A stretch of 64,000 bases of DNA, from assembly GCA_947467605.1 (NCBI GenBank), contig CANIII010000009.1, positions 78,626 through 142,625 on the forward strand, written 5' to 3'. Shown here piece by piece: positions 8,712-20,045 of the stretch; position 1 is the first letter of the stretch, and each line of letters begins with the position of its first letter. The notes beneath the pieces are model-generated. The model ran no database searches. It saw only the letters and a program-made list of their open reading frames with translations, and was not told the origin of the DNA. Both the position numbers and the translations under genes were made by a program. The DNA is from Acidobacteriota bacterium. GTDB lineage: Bacteria; Acidobacteriota; Vicinamibacteria; Vicinamibacterales; SCN-69-37.

Positions 8712-9161
8712 ATGCGAATCGGGAAGACAGTCGCCTGTGCGACGTTGGTCTGGTCGTTGGCCGCGTCAGCCTCGGTGAAAGCCGCGGGCGATGACCCACA
8801 GGATTTACTGCATCCCCTGCGCGTCAGCGAATCGATCAGCGTCAGAGTTGATCGGCCCAAACCGTTGCCCTTGTTCTACGCCGGCTACGCCGCGTTGCAG
8901 CTCGGGGACGTGCTCAGCACGACGTCGGGCCTTCAGGCCGGCGCTCGTGAGAAGAATCCACTCATGCAGTCGGTCGCCGGTTCCACCTTCAAGCTCTCCG
9001 TCGTGAAGATCGCCGCGACGTCGCTGACGATGTACTGCGCTGAGAGTCTCTGGCGCCAAGGACACCGCAAAGGGGCGATTGTCGCCATGGCCGTGACGAC
9101 GGTGCTGTCGGGTTATGTGCTGATGAACAACATGCGCGTGCGCGCGCAGCTGGCGCGCTAG
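8712..9161 (+). CDS. Small membrane protein, DUF5658-like, unknown function
   Basis: The 149-residue protein starts with a signal-like segment (ACATLVWSLAASASVKAAG). Three hydrophobic stretches follow: PLFYAGYAALQLGDVLSTTSG, LSVVKIAATSLTMYCAESLW and AIVAMAVTTVLSGYVLMNN. The pattern of a D in the first helix (QLGDVLSTT) and EKNPLM before the second resembles the DUF5658 family of small membrane proteins, whose role is unknown. A GGAG ribosome site lies just before the ATG. Its 3' end overlaps the convergent glycosylase gene by four bases. Confidence 0.65.
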   Translation: MRIGKTVACATLVWSLAASASVKAAGDDPQDLLHPLRVSESISVRVDRPKPLPLFYAGYAALQLGDVLSTTSGLQAGAREKNPLMQSVAGSTFKLSVVKIAATSLTMYCAESLWRQGHRKGAIVAMAVTTVLSGYVLMNNMRVRAQLAR

Positions 9162-9853
9162 GTCCGCGCGAGGCGCTTCGCCGTGCGGAACGCGTCGCGA
9201 AGCATCATCGGAGTGAGCCGGCCGGTGTGGGTGTTCTGCCGGCTGGGATGATAGGCGCAGACGATAAGGGGTGCGCCGGGAATGCGAATGACGCCGCCAT
9301 GCTCGAACAGCGGTTTCTTCGGAAGGCGCCATCCACGAGCCTTGAAGAGACGCAGCACCGCCTCAAACGCGATCCGCCCGAGCGCCACATAGACCTTTAG
9401 ATGGGGCAGTGAATCAACCTCGGCAGCCAGGTGGGGCTCACATTCAGCGATCTCCTGTGGCGTGGGTGTGTTGTCAGGTGGCGCGCAGCGCACCGCGGCA
9501 GCAATCCAGGCGTCATGCAGTTCAAGGCCGTCGTCGATCGATTGCGACGTCGGAATGTTCGCGAAGCCGTTGGCGTGCATGGCCGTCATCAGGAAGTCTC
9601 CTGAACCGCCGACGCCATCACCAGTGAAGTTCCGCCCGGTCCGATTGGCACCGTGCGCGGCCGGCGCCAGTCCGAGGACGAGCACGCGGGCCTGCGGGTC
9701 GCCGAACCCAGCCACGGGTCTTCCCCAATAGGTCTCGTCGCGATAGGCCGCGCGTCTCTCACGCGCGATGCGTTGGCAGTAGGTGCGCAGACGCGGGCAG
9801 CGCTCGCACGTCACGATGTTGTGGCGGACCTCGGCCAGATTCATCTTCACCAT
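9158..9853 (-). CDS. Uracil-DNA glycosylase, family 5 (UDGb) type, with 4Fe-4S cluster
   Basis: The 231-residue protein has the N-terminal CERCPRL pair and later cysteines in AVRCAPP and AECEPH, giving four iron-sulfur ligands. The first active-site motif reads LGLAPAAHGANRTGRNFTGDG. That GLAPA(A)HG form, without the aspartate or asparagine seen in families 1-4, is the hallmark of family 5, which removes uracil and deaminated purines from double-stranded DNA. The second motif is near the C-terminus (CAYHPSRQNTHTGR). It is a DNA-repair housekeeping gene with no operon partner and diverges from the YhcH-like gene. Confidence 0.92.
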   Translation of the reverse strand: MVKMNLAEVRHNIVTCERCPRLRTYCQRIARERRAAYRDETYWGRPVAGFGDPQARVLVLGLAPAAHGANRTGRNFTGDGVGGSGDFLMTAMHANGFANIPTSQSIDDGLELHDAWIAAAVRCAPPDNTPTPQEIAECEPHLAAEVDSLPHLKVYVALGRIAFEAVLRLFKARGWRLPKKPLFEHGGVIRIPGAPLIVCAYHPSRQNTHTGRLTPMMLRDAFRTAKRLART

Positions 9854-9888
9854 TGGCGAGTGGCAGATTACTCCACTACGATGAACGC

Positions 9889-10338
9889 ATGGTGACCGAC
9901 CGACTGGCGAATGCCGCCCTGTATCGTGCCCTCGGCCCGCGTATCGCCGCGGCCATTGACTACGTGACCACGACCGATTTCACGTCAATCGCCGACGGCC
10001 GATATGCGCTCGACGGGGATCAGCTCTTCGCGCTGGTACAGCGCTATACGTCCAAGCCACTCACCGCCGGCCGATGGGAGGCGCATCGTAAATACATCGA
10101 CCTGCAGGCGGTGCTCCAGGGCACTGAGCAGATCGGCTATGTGTCGATTGATCAGTTGCACGCCGAGCCCTACGACGCGGAGAAGGATCTGATCTGGCTC
10201 ACCGGCACGGCAGGCCAGTGGTTCACGCTGCCGACTGGGCACTTCACGCTGCTGTGGCCGGGTGACGCCCACATGCCGGGCATCGTGGCCGAGGCGTCGA
10301 GCGATGTGTTGAAAGTGGTCGTGAAGATCGCGGTGTAG
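9889..10338 (+). CDS. YhcH/YjgK/YiaL (DUF386) family protein
   Basis: The 149-residue protein shows the family pattern GRWEAHRKYIDLQAVLQGTEQIGY and FTLLWPGDAHMPGI, with histidines and acidic residues that bind metal in the cupin-like fold. Family members are linked to sialic acid or other sugar catabolism (for example N-acetylneuraminate anomer handling), but there is no sugar operon beside it here. The ATG at 9889 was chosen over the 12-codon-longer frame because TACGAT at 9877-9882 with TTGGCG 18 bases upstream makes a plausible promoter inside that extension. The leader would be very short. Confidence 0.88.
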   Translation: MVTDRLANAALYRALGPRIAAAIDYVTTTDFTSIADGRYALDGDQLFALVQRYTSKPLTAGRWEAHRKYIDLQAVLQGTEQIGYVSIDQLHAEPYDAEKDLIWLTGTAGQWFTLPTGHFTLLWPGDAHMPGIVAEASSDVLKVVVKIAV

Positions 10339-10364
10339 ACGTAGCGACGGGACGACTGAACGGT

Positions 10365-11300
10365 CTATGTGCTGGCGGCGTAGCTGTCCGCTTGTTCGTG
10401 CGCGTGATACGAGCTGCGCACGAGGGGACCGCTCTCGACGTGGCCGAAGCCGAGTTCGAGTGCGATGCGCTTGATCTCGCGGAATTCATCCGGCGTGTAG
10501 TACCGCTCCATCGTGAGATGGGCGGCGGACGGGCGGAGGTACTGGCCGACGGTCAGGATCTTCACGTCGACCTTGCGCAGATCGCGCAGCACTTCAACAA
10601 TTTCGTCCATCGTTTCGCCGAGGCCCACCATGATGCCGGTCTTGGTGGGAATCGCCGGCGCGATCGTGCGCGCGCGATCGAGCAACTCAAGCGCGCGGCT
10701 GTAGCGGCCGCCTGGGCGAGCGACGCGATACAGCCGCGGCACGGTCTCGGTGTTGTGATTGAGCACGTCCGGCCGTGCGTCGAGGACTTGCCGCAACGGC
10801 TCTTCCTTCCCCTGAAAATCGGGAATCAACACTTCGACGCGGCACTCGGGTCGTACCGCCTTGATCGCGCGAATCGTGTTCGCGAAATGGCTCGCGCCGA
10901 AGTCGGGGAGGTCGTCGCGATCGACACTGGTGACGACGACGTAGGCGAGTTGCATTTCACCGACAGCGCGCGCGAGTTTGGCCGGTTCGTTGAGGTCGAG
11001 CTGGTTGGGGGCGCCGTGCGTCACGTTGCAGTAGCCGCAGGCTCGCGTGCACACGTCGCCCATCACCATGAAGGTCGCGGTGCCGTGATGCCAGCACTCG
11101 CCGATGTTGGGGCAGTGCGCTTCTTCGCAGACCGTGTTGAGGTTCAGCTCGCGCATCAGGCCGCGAATCTTCAGGTAGTTGTCGGAACCGGGCGCCTTCA
11201 CCTTGAGCCACTCAGGCTTTGGCGACCGTGAGAGGAGGGCATCCTTCACGTGGCGTCCACGAATCAGCGTCACAGGCGTACCGAGGTTAGAAGCGCTCAT
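10365..11300 (-). CDS. lipA: Lipoyl synthase (radical SAM)
   Basis: LipA inserts two sulfur atoms into protein-bound octanoyl groups to make lipoate for 2-oxoacid dehydrogenases and the glycine cleavage system. Both diagnostic clusters are present: CEEAHCPNIGEC (C58, C63, C69, the auxiliary 4Fe-4S cluster consumed as sulfur source) and CTRACGYC (C84, C88, C91, the radical-SAM cluster). The length of 311 residues is normal. No lipB is next to it. It is divergent from the UlaG-like hydrolase gene, with only 14 bases between the starts. Confidence 0.97.
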   Translation of the reverse strand: MSASNLGTPVTLIRGRHVKDALLSRSPKPEWLKVKAPGSDNYLKIRGLMRELNLNTVCEEAHCPNIGECWHHGTATFMVMGDVCTRACGYCNVTHGAPNQLDLNEPAKLARAVGEMQLAYVVVTSVDRDDLPDFGASHFANTIRAIKAVRPECRVEVLIPDFQGKEEPLRQVLDARPDVLNHNTETVPRLYRVARPGGRYSRALELLDRARTIAPAIPTKTGIMVGLGETMDEIVEVLRDLRKVDVKILTVGQYLRPSAAHLTMERYYTPDEFREIKRIALELGFGHVESGPLVRSSYHAHEQADSYAAST

Positions 11301-11314
11301 CGATTGCCTCTATT

Positions 11315-12037
11315 ATGGCCCGTATGCCTGCTCCTCGTCTCTCGATCACCTGGCTCGGCCACGCCACGTTTGTCATCGGCTTGCCCAACGGCACCCGCAT
11401 TCTTCTGGACCCCTGGCTGGGCAACCCGAAGTGCCCGCCGGCGTTGTCGAAGCCGGATGCGCTCAAGCCCATCGACCTGATTCTGGTCACGCACGGTCAC
11501 AGCGATCACCTGACGGATGTGGTCTCGTCGCATCGGGCGACGGGCGCGCCGATTGTCGCGCCGTACGAACTGGCGTTGTACTTGAAAGGGCAAGGGGTTC
11601 AGGGAGTGCTCGAGATGAACATCGGCGGCACACAGGATGCCGCGGGTGTGCGCATCACGATGACGCAGTCGACGCACTCGAGTTCAACGATGGCGGACGG
11701 GCATCTCGTGTATCTCGGGCCGTCGGCCGGCTACATCCTGCGCGCGCCGGATGTGCCGACGATCTACATCTCGGGGGATACCGGTCTCTTCGGTGACATG
11801 AAGATGATCGGTGAACTCTACCGACCGCAGATCGCTTTTCTCCCGATAGGCGATCTCTACACGATGGGCCCCGACACCGCCGCGATTGCTGCGCAGTGGC
11901 TCAACGTACGACAAGTCGTGCCCATGCATTGGGGGACGTTCGGTGCGCTGACAGGGACCCCAGCCGCGCTGAAGGCGCTGCTCGATCCGCACAATATTGA
12001 AGTGCTGGAAATCGCGCCGGGCGAAACCGCGCGCTAG
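11315..12037 (+). CDS. UlaG/UPF0173-type metal-dependent hydrolase (metallo-beta-lactamase fold)
   Basis: The 240-residue protein contains WLGHATF near the start, HGHSDH (the zinc motif), ISGDTGLFGDMK and MHWGTF near the end. This is the standard order of the UPF0173 group, soluble phosphodiesterase or lactonase-like enzymes of mostly unknown substrate. ATG at 11315 and ATG at 11324 (three codons later) are both possible. A TATTAT hexamer at 11311-11316 overlaps the first and, if it is the -10 box, favours the second. Confidence 0.9.
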   Translation: MARMPAPRLSITWLGHATFVIGLPNGTRILLDPWLGNPKCPPALSKPDALKPIDLILVTHGHSDHLTDVVSSHRATGAPIVAPYELALYLKGQGVQGVLEMNIGGTQDAAGVRITMTQSTHSSSTMADGHLVYLGPSAGYILRAPDVPTIYISGDTGLFGDMKMIGELYRPQIAFLPIGDLYTMGPDTAAIAAQWLNVRQVVPMHWGTFGALTGTPAALKALLDPHNIEVLEIAPGETAR

Positions 12038-12046
12038 ATCAATCAC

Positions 12047-12108
12047 CGTGAAGAACGTAAAGATCGTAAAGTCAGATTTTTGAAAATCAAAACTTCACGT
12101 TCTTCACG
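12047..12108. repeat. Intergenic inverted repeat between convergent genes
   Basis: CGTGAAGAACGT (12047-12058) and ACGTTCTTCACG (12097-12108) are perfect inverted copies. Between them lies a second small palindrome (GATTTT-TG-AAAATC). The flanks continue with related words (GATCGTAAAG, CCTTTACGG). It sits between two converging genes and may act as a bidirectional terminator or belong to a dispersed element. Similar words (GTGAAGGGCGTGAAGAA, GTGACGGACGTGAAG) occur at 17711 and 24701. Confidence 0.6.
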
Positions 12109-12128
12109 TCCTTTACGGTTAACTACTC

Positions 12129-15143
<3,015 letters not shown>

Positions 15144-15203
15144 GTGGTGAACCTCCAGGCAGGGGAGCAAAACCGGCCTCATTCTACCGCAGGTAGTACG
15201 GGT

Positions 15204-15947
15204 CTACGTCGCGAGTCGCTCAAACACGCGTTCGGCGGACTGCGGCACGGTGAGGCCCGCGGTGTCGATCGTCATATCGGCTTTCGCATACAGGGCTTCG
15301 CGGCTCGTGACGAGGTCACGCAGCGCTTCGCGCGCCTGCGGATGCTGGCGCATGGGACGACGATCGCCTTGTTTCATGACGCGATCCCAATAGTCGGAGG
15401 GGCGCGCGCGCAACCAGATGGTGGTCGTGGTGTGGCGGAGCAGCGTGAAGGACTCGGGCGATGTCACGAGGCCGCCGCCAACCGCGATGACCATCGGCGC
15501 AGGGGCGTTCAGGAGTTCTGCGAGCACGTCGTGCTCGACCTTGCGGTAGTACTGCTCGCCATGGAGCGAGAAGATCTCACCAAGCGCGAGGCCCGCGCGT
15601 TCTTCAATCTTCCGGTCGAGCTCAACGAAGGGCACATGCATTCGCCGCGCAAGCCGCTTGCCGATCGATGTCTTACCCGCGCCGCGCAGGCCGAGGAGCG
15701 CGATGGGCTTCGACTGCGCGTGCGTCGTCGTGGTCGTGACCAGCTCCGCCGGCGTCGTCGCCAGCGCATCGGCGAGATGGGCGAGGCGACGCACGGAAAT
15801 GTTTGCGCGCCCCGACTCGACATCCATCAAAAACCGCGTCGACAGACCCGACGTCTCCGCGAGCGCGCGGAGCGTCAGCCCGCGCGATTGCCGCAGGTCA
15901 CGGGCGCGCTGACCAAGAGTCTCGAGGAGGGCAGAGGCGGCATCCAT
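15204..15947 (-). CDS. BzdR/BoxR-like regulator: XRE helix-turn-helix fused to shikimate-kinase-like domain
   Basis: The 247-residue protein has an XRE-type DNA-binding domain at about residues 9-65 (LGQRARDLRQSRGLTLRALAETSGLSTRFLMDVESGRANIS). A shikimate-kinase-like domain follows, with P-loop GLRGAGKTSIGKRLA and VGGGLV. This two-part build is that of BzdR and BoxR, which repress benzoate genes and release DNA on binding benzoyl-CoA. It is divergent from boxC with 99 bases between the starts, exactly where such a regulator belongs. It is shorter than Azoarcus BzdR (near 300 residues). The start at 15947 was chosen at the domain boundary; the longer frame runs antisense into boxC. Whether the kinase fold is catalytic is not known, and binding of a CoA ester is inferred. 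Confidence 0.92.
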   Translation of the reverse strand: MDAASALLETLGQRARDLRQSRGLTLRALAETSGLSTRFLMDVESGRANISVRRLAHLADALATTPAELVTTTTTHAQSKPIALLGLRGAGKTSIGKRLARRMHVPFVELDRKIEERAGLALGEIFSLHGEQYYRKVEHDVLAELLNAPAPMVIAVGGGLVTSPESFTLLRHTTTTIWLRARPSDYWDRVMKQGDRRPMRQHPQAREALRDLVTSREALYAKADMTIDTAGLTVPQSAERVFERLAT

Positions 15948-15960
15948 ATGAGAGAAGCAA

Positions 15961-16002
15961 TGTGCAGTATATCGCTCATTGTTGCCGTTGTGAGCATTAT
16001 AT
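15961..16002. promoter_or_regulatory. Candidate operator of the box cluster
   Basis: This divergent region holds GCTCA and TGAGC arms (15974-15978 and 15991-15995, 12-base spacer), flanked by ATATC and ATTATAT, so the whole is an imperfect inverted repeat. It can also be read as two near-direct copies, TGTGCAGTATAT and TGTGAGCATTATAT. A TATAAT for the regulator gene lies on the minus strand at 16001-15996, so protein bound here would cover its transcription start and sit just upstream of the boxC -35 box. Confidence 0.5.
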
Positions 16003-16006
16003 TTCG

Positions 16007-16036
16007 TTGACTCAAACCCGACCTCGCCGGTAGGAT
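16007..16036 (+). promoter_or_regulatory. Sigma70-type promoter of boxC
   Basis: TTGACT (16007-16012), an 18-base spacer and TAGGAT (16031-16036) lie directly before the boxC ATG at 16047, giving a leader of only a few bases. The spacing and hexamers are good; the assignment is by inspection only. Confidence 0.6.
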
Positions 16037-16046
16037 TTCTCCACAC

Positions 16047-17708
16047 ATGGCTACAGCTGTCTCGAAAATCGGCCCCCTGTCGTTTGAAACAGATCCCGGC
16101 AAATATCGTCATTGGAAGCTCACCTTTGATGGCCCGGTGGCGACGCTGGGGATGGATGTGCAGGAAGACGGCGGCCTGTCGCCCGACTACAAGCTCAAGC
16201 TCAACTCGTACGACCTCGGCGTCGACATCGAGCTCAACGACGCCCTGCAGCGCATTCGGTTCGAACATCCGGAAACGCATACGGTCGTCATCACCAGCTT
16301 GCGCGAGCGGATCTTCTGTGCCGGCGCGAACATCTTCATGCTGCGCGGCTCCACGCATGCCTGGAAGGTCAACTTCTGCAAGTTCACGAACGAGACGCGC
16401 TGCAGCATGGAAGACTCGAGCGCACACTCGGGTATCAAGTTTCTGGCTGCACTGAACGGGATTTGCGCAGGTGGCGGTTACGAACTTGCGCTGGCCTGCG
16501 ATGAGATCGTGCTTGTCGACGATTCGAATTCTGCCGTGAGCCTGCCGGAAACCGCGCTCCTCGCTGTGCTCCCCGGCACCGGCGGCCTCACCCGCGTCGT
16601 TGACAAACGCAAAGTGCGCCGTGACTTGGCCGATATCTTCGGCACTCTGGCCGAAGGCGTGAAGGGCAAGCGCGCGGTGGAATGGCGCCTGGTCGACGCG
16701 GTCTATCCGCTGAGCAAGTTCAAGGATGCGGTGAAGGAACGCGCGCTGAAGATGGCGCAGTCATCCGACCGCCCGACGAGCGGTCCCGGCGTCACGCTCA
16801 CGCCGTTGAACGCGCAGGTCGCCGAGAGCGGCAGTGTGGAGTATTCATCGGTCTCGCTGACCGTCGATCGCGCGAAACGCACGGCCACGATCATCGTCCG
16901 CGCCCCGCAGGCGGCGGTCGAGTCCTCGGTGGATGCAATCATGGCCGCCGGCGCCGAGTTCTGGCCGCTGCGCGTGTTCCGCGAACTCGAAGATGTGATT
17001 CTGCGCCTGCGCACGAATGAGCCGGAAGTCGGCACCGTGGTGCTGAAGGCTGAAGGTGATCCCGCGCTCGTCATGCAGGCCGACGAGGTGCTCCTCGCGA
17101 ACAAGGATCATTGGTTCGTGCGAGAGACGATCCACTTCATCAAGCGCACTCTCAAACGTGTCGACCTGACGGCGCGCAGCTTCTTCGCGATCATCGAACC
17201 GGGCAACGCGTTCGCCGGCACGCTCTTCGAGCTCGCCCTGGCCGCCGATCGGTCCTACATGTTGAATGACGACGACCAGGCGAACCGGATTCAGCTGTCG
17301 CCGGTCAACGCCGGCCTCTATCCGATGAGCAACGACATCACGCGACTGCAAGCCCGCTTCTACGGCGAACCGGCCAAGGTCGGTGAAGTCCTCGCGCATG
17401 ATGGCGCATTTGATCCGACCGAGGCCGACGAGGCGGGGCTCGTCACATCGGCGCCCGATTCTATTGATTGGGACGACGAAGTGCGCATGGCGATCGAAAC
17501 CCGCGCGACTCTGTCGCCCGATGCACTGACCGGCATGGAAGCGAACCTGCGCTTCGTGGGGCCAGAGACGATGGAGACGCGCATCTTCGGCCGACTGACC
17601 GCGTGGCAGAACTGGATCTTCCAGCGCCCGAACGCCGTCGGCCCGAAAGGTGCGCTCACGTCATACGGCACGTCGGACCGCGCTGAATTCGATTTTGGTA
17701 GAACGTAA
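16047..17708 (+). CDS. boxC: 2,3-epoxybenzoyl-CoA dihydrolase (benzoyl-CoA-dihydrodiol lyase)
   Basis: BoxC opens the ring of 2,3-epoxybenzoyl-CoA with two waters, giving 3,4-dehydroadipyl-CoA semialdehyde and formate. The 553-residue length matches characterised BoxC. Two crotonase-like halves are visible. The first has the oxyanion-hole region FCAGANIFMLRGS and NGICAGGGYELALACDEIVLVDDSNSAVSLPETALLAVLPGTGGLTR. The second contains SFFAIIEPGNAFAGTLFELALAADRSYML. The gene lies directly before boxB, with 18 bases between them, and faces a BzdR-like regulator. Together these make the assignment firm. Confidence 0.95.
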   Translation: MATAVSKIGPLSFETDPGKYRHWKLTFDGPVATLGMDVQEDGGLSPDYKLKLNSYDLGVDIELNDALQRIRFEHPETHTVVITSLRERIFCAGANIFMLRGSTHAWKVNFCKFTNETRCSMEDSSAHSGIKFLAALNGICAGGGYELALACDEIVLVDDSNSAVSLPETALLAVLPGTGGLTRVVDKRKVRRDLADIFGTLAEGVKGKRAVEWRLVDAVYPLSKFKDAVKERALKMAQSSDRPTSGPGVTLTPLNAQVAESGSVEYSSVSLTVDRAKRTATIIVRAPQAAVESSVDAIMAAGAEFWPLRVFRELEDVILRLRTNEPEVGTVVLKAEGDPALVMQADEVLLANKDHWFVRETIHFIKRTLKRVDLTARSFFAIIEPGNAFAGTLFELALAADRSYMLNDDDQANRIQLSPVNAGLYPMSNDITRLQARFYGEPAKVGEVLAHDGAFDPTEADEAGLVTSAPDSIDWDDEVRMAIETRATLSPDALTGMEANLRFVGPETMETRIFGRLTAWQNWIFQRPNAVGPKGALTSYGTSDRAEFDFGRT

Positions 17709-17726
17709 CTGTGAAGGGCGTGAAGA

Positions 17727-19151
17727 ATGATCTCCGCTGAGAAAATTCCCAATAACGTCGACCTCCATATGAACAAGCGCCTGCAGCGGGCGCTGGAGCA
17801 TTGGCAGCCGGCCTACATTCAGTGGTGGAAGGACATGGGCCCGCAGGGGTTTCAGCACTACCACCAGGTGTATGTCCGCACGGCCATCAGCGTGGATTCT
17901 GCCGGGTGGGCGCACTTCGAGTACGTGAAGTTGCCCGAGTACCGATGGGGCATCTTCCTCGCCGATCCGGTGGTCAACCGCACGATCGGCTTTGGCGATT
18001 TCTACGGTCAGCCCGTCTGGCAGGAAGTCCCCGGCGAGTTCCGCAATCAGCTCCGTCGTCTGATCGTGACGCAGGGCGATACAGAGCCCGCGAGCGTCGA
18101 ACAGCAGCGGTGGCTCGGCCATCGGTGCCCGAGCCTGTACGACTTGCGCAACCTGTTTCAGGTGAACGTCGAAGAGGGCCGTCATCTCTGGGCGATGGTC
18201 TATCTGCTGCATTCGTACTTCGGCCGCGACGGCCGTGACGAAGCCGAAGATCTGCTCGCGCGCCAGAGTGGCAATCGCGACAAGCCCCGCATTCTTGATG
18301 CATTCAACGAGCCGATCGACACGTGGCTCGACTTCTTCATGTTTACGATGTTTACGGACCGCGACGGCAAGAGCCAGCTGCTGTCGCTCTCGGAGAGTTC
18401 GCTCGATCCGTTGTCGCGGACCACGCGATTCATGCTGACCGAAGAGGCGCATCACATGTTTGTCGGCGAAACGGGCATCACCCGCATCGTCAAGCGCACC
18501 GCCGAATTGATGCGGAGCGAAGAGATCGGTTTCTCGGGCGACGTACGGAAGCTCGGCGGCATTGACCTTGACATGATTCAGCGCCACATCAATCTGTGGT
18601 TCTCGCTGAGCCTCGACCTACACGGCAACGAGATCTCGACCAACGCGGCGGCGTATTTCTCGAATGGCCTGAAGGGTCGCGCCGAAGAAGACAAGTGGTC
18701 GGAACATCGAGTGATTGAAGACATCTACAAGCTCGAGGCGGTGGAGAACGGCGAGGTCAAGAAGATCGACGTGCCGATGCGCAATGCCATGAACGAAGTG
18801 CTGCGCGACTGGTATGTCGACGATTGTCTCGGCGGCATTGGCCGGTGGAACAAGGTGCTCGAGGACCATGGCCTGTCGGATCGCTTGAAGCTGCCGGATC
18901 GGAAGTTCAATCGAGGGATTGGGCAGTACGCCGACGTGCACTTCACGCCGGACGGAAGCTACCTCACGAAGGAAGAATGGGCGCGACGGAAGCACGAGTG
19001 GCTACCGACGCCAGCCGACAAGATCTACTTGCTCAGCATCATGAATACCCCGATCTACGAGCCGGGCAAGTTCGCGAACTACATTGCTCCGCCAACGCGA
19101 GGCGTCAAGGGCCGCCCGATCGACTTCGAATACGTCAGGACGGAAATGTGA
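17727..19151 (+). CDS. boxB: Benzoyl-CoA 2,3-epoxidase, diiron oxygenase subunit
   Basis: BoxB uses O2 and a diiron centre to epoxidise benzoyl-CoA, taking electrons from the BoxA reductase. The 474-residue length is that of known BoxB. Two ExxH iron-binding motifs are visible, EEGRHLW (near residue 151) and EEAHHMF (near 240), together with AHFEYVKLPEYRWGIFLADP and the C-terminal GSYLTKEEWARRKHEWLPT region. It is preceded by boxC and overlaps the enoyl-CoA hydratase start (GTGA). No boxA is seen in the window, so the electron donor must be encoded elsewhere or replaced. Confidence 0.95.
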   Translation: MISAEKIPNNVDLHMNKRLQRALEHWQPAYIQWWKDMGPQGFQHYHQVYVRTAISVDSAGWAHFEYVKLPEYRWGIFLADPVVNRTIGFGDFYGQPVWQEVPGEFRNQLRRLIVTQGDTEPASVEQQRWLGHRCPSLYDLRNLFQVNVEEGRHLWAMVYLLHSYFGRDGRDEAEDLLARQSGNRDKPRILDAFNEPIDTWLDFFMFTMFTDRDGKSQLLSLSESSLDPLSRTTRFMLTEEAHHMFVGETGITRIVKRTAELMRSEEIGFSGDVRKLGGIDLDMIQRHINLWFSLSLDLHGNEISTNAAAYFSNGLKGRAEEDKWSEHRVIEDIYKLEAVENGEVKKIDVPMRNAMNEVLRDWYVDDCLGGIGRWNKVLEDHGLSDRLKLPDRKFNRGIGQYADVHFTPDGSYLTKEEWARRKHEWLPTPADKIYLLSIMNTPIYEPGKFANYIAPPTRGVKGRPIDFEYVRTEM

Positions 19152-19942
19152 AGATCCAGACCGACGTGCGCAGTGGTGTGGCAGTGTTGCGGCTGAATGA
19201 CCCGCCGGCGAATACCTATAGCTACGAGATGATGCGTGAGCTGGACGCCGCGATTCTTGACGCCCGCATGAATCGTGATGTGCATGTGATCGTGCTGATT
19301 GGCGCGGGCGAGAAGTTCTTCTGCGCCGGCGCGAACATCGGCATGCTCAAGGATGCGGATCCGGAGTTCAAGTACTACTTCTGCCTCCATGCCAATGAAA
19401 CACTCGGCCGCCTGGAACAGACGCCGAAACTCGTGATCGCCGCGCTCAACGGCCATACCGTGGGCGGCGGTCTGGAGGTCGCGATGGCAGCGGACCTCCG
19501 CATCGCGAAGAAGGACGCCGGCAAGATCGGCCTGCCGGAAGTCTCCCTCGGCGTCTTGCCCGGCACGGGCGGCACGCAGCGTCTCGCACGGCTCGTCGGT
19601 AAGTCACGCGCGATCGACCTCATGATTCACGGCAAGCTGATGTCGATGGACGATGCGGCGACCATCGGGTTGATCAACGAAGTGTGGGGCGAGGCCGAAC
19701 TGAACGGCCGGTCCTTTGAAGACGCCATCATCGACTACGCGACACAGTTCGTGCCGCCGAACAAGGCGAGCCGCGCCGTCGGCCGCATCAAGCGCGCCGT
19801 CATCTCGGGCCTCGAAGCCGGATTCAGCGAAGGCCTTGCCATGGAACGCGAAATGCAGCAGCTGCTATTTGAGAGCGACGATGCCAGAGAAGGCATCGCC
19901 GCGAGTCTCGAAAAACGCAAGGCGAAGTTCACGGGGCAGTAA
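19148..19942 (+). CDS. Enoyl-CoA hydratase/isomerase (crotonase family)
   Basis: The 264-residue crotonase has FFCAGANIGML and NGHTVGGGLEVAMAADLRIA (oxyanion hole) and GLPEVSLGVLPGTGGTQRL, which includes the catalytic-glutamate region. GTG at 19148 was chosen because it overlaps the boxB stop (GTGA) and gives the standard length; the longer 372-codon frame runs through boxB in another phase. In a box pathway it would hydrate or isomerise 2,3- or 3,4-dehydroadipyl-CoA on the way to 3-oxoadipyl-CoA. That role is inferred from position and pairs with the 3-hydroxyacyl-CoA dehydrogenase at the end of the cluster. Confidence 0.92.
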   Translation: MKIQTDVRSGVAVLRLNDPPANTYSYEMMRELDAAILDARMNRDVHVIVLIGAGEKFFCAGANIGMLKDADPEFKYYFCLHANETLGRLEQTPKLVIAALNGHTVGGGLEVAMAADLRIAKKDAGKIGLPEVSLGVLPGTGGTQRLARLVGKSRAIDLMIHGKLMSMDDAATIGLINEVWGEAELNGRSFEDAIIDYATQFVPPNKASRAVGRIKRAVISGLEAGFSEGLAMEREMQQLLFESDDAREGIAASLEKRKAKFTGQ

Positions 19943-19947
19943 GGACA

Positions 19948-19985
19948 CCGACAGATTTTCAAAGAGTTCTTTGAAAACCTGTCGG
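19948..19985. repeat. Strong intergenic hairpin inside the box cluster
   Basis: CCGACAGATTTTCAAAGA and TCTTTGAAAACCTGTCGG pair over 18 positions with one mismatch and a 2-base loop, six bases after the hydratase stop. No T tract follows. The next 40 bases carry a short tandem word (CCATGGCCCCCCATGGCCCTCCATG). It could attenuate expression of the downstream genes or be a dispersed palindromic element. Confidence 0.7.
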
Positions 19986-20045
19986 GTCTGATCTTGCTCT
20001 CCCCATGGCCCCCCATGGCCCTCCATGTTGAGAGGTTTTGTGACA

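Noticed and set aside
15948-16427. N-terminal extension of the HTH-shikimate-kinase regulator
   Set aside because: The extension crosses the divergent promoter region and boxC on the other strand. The helix-turn-helix domain begins right after the Met at 15947.
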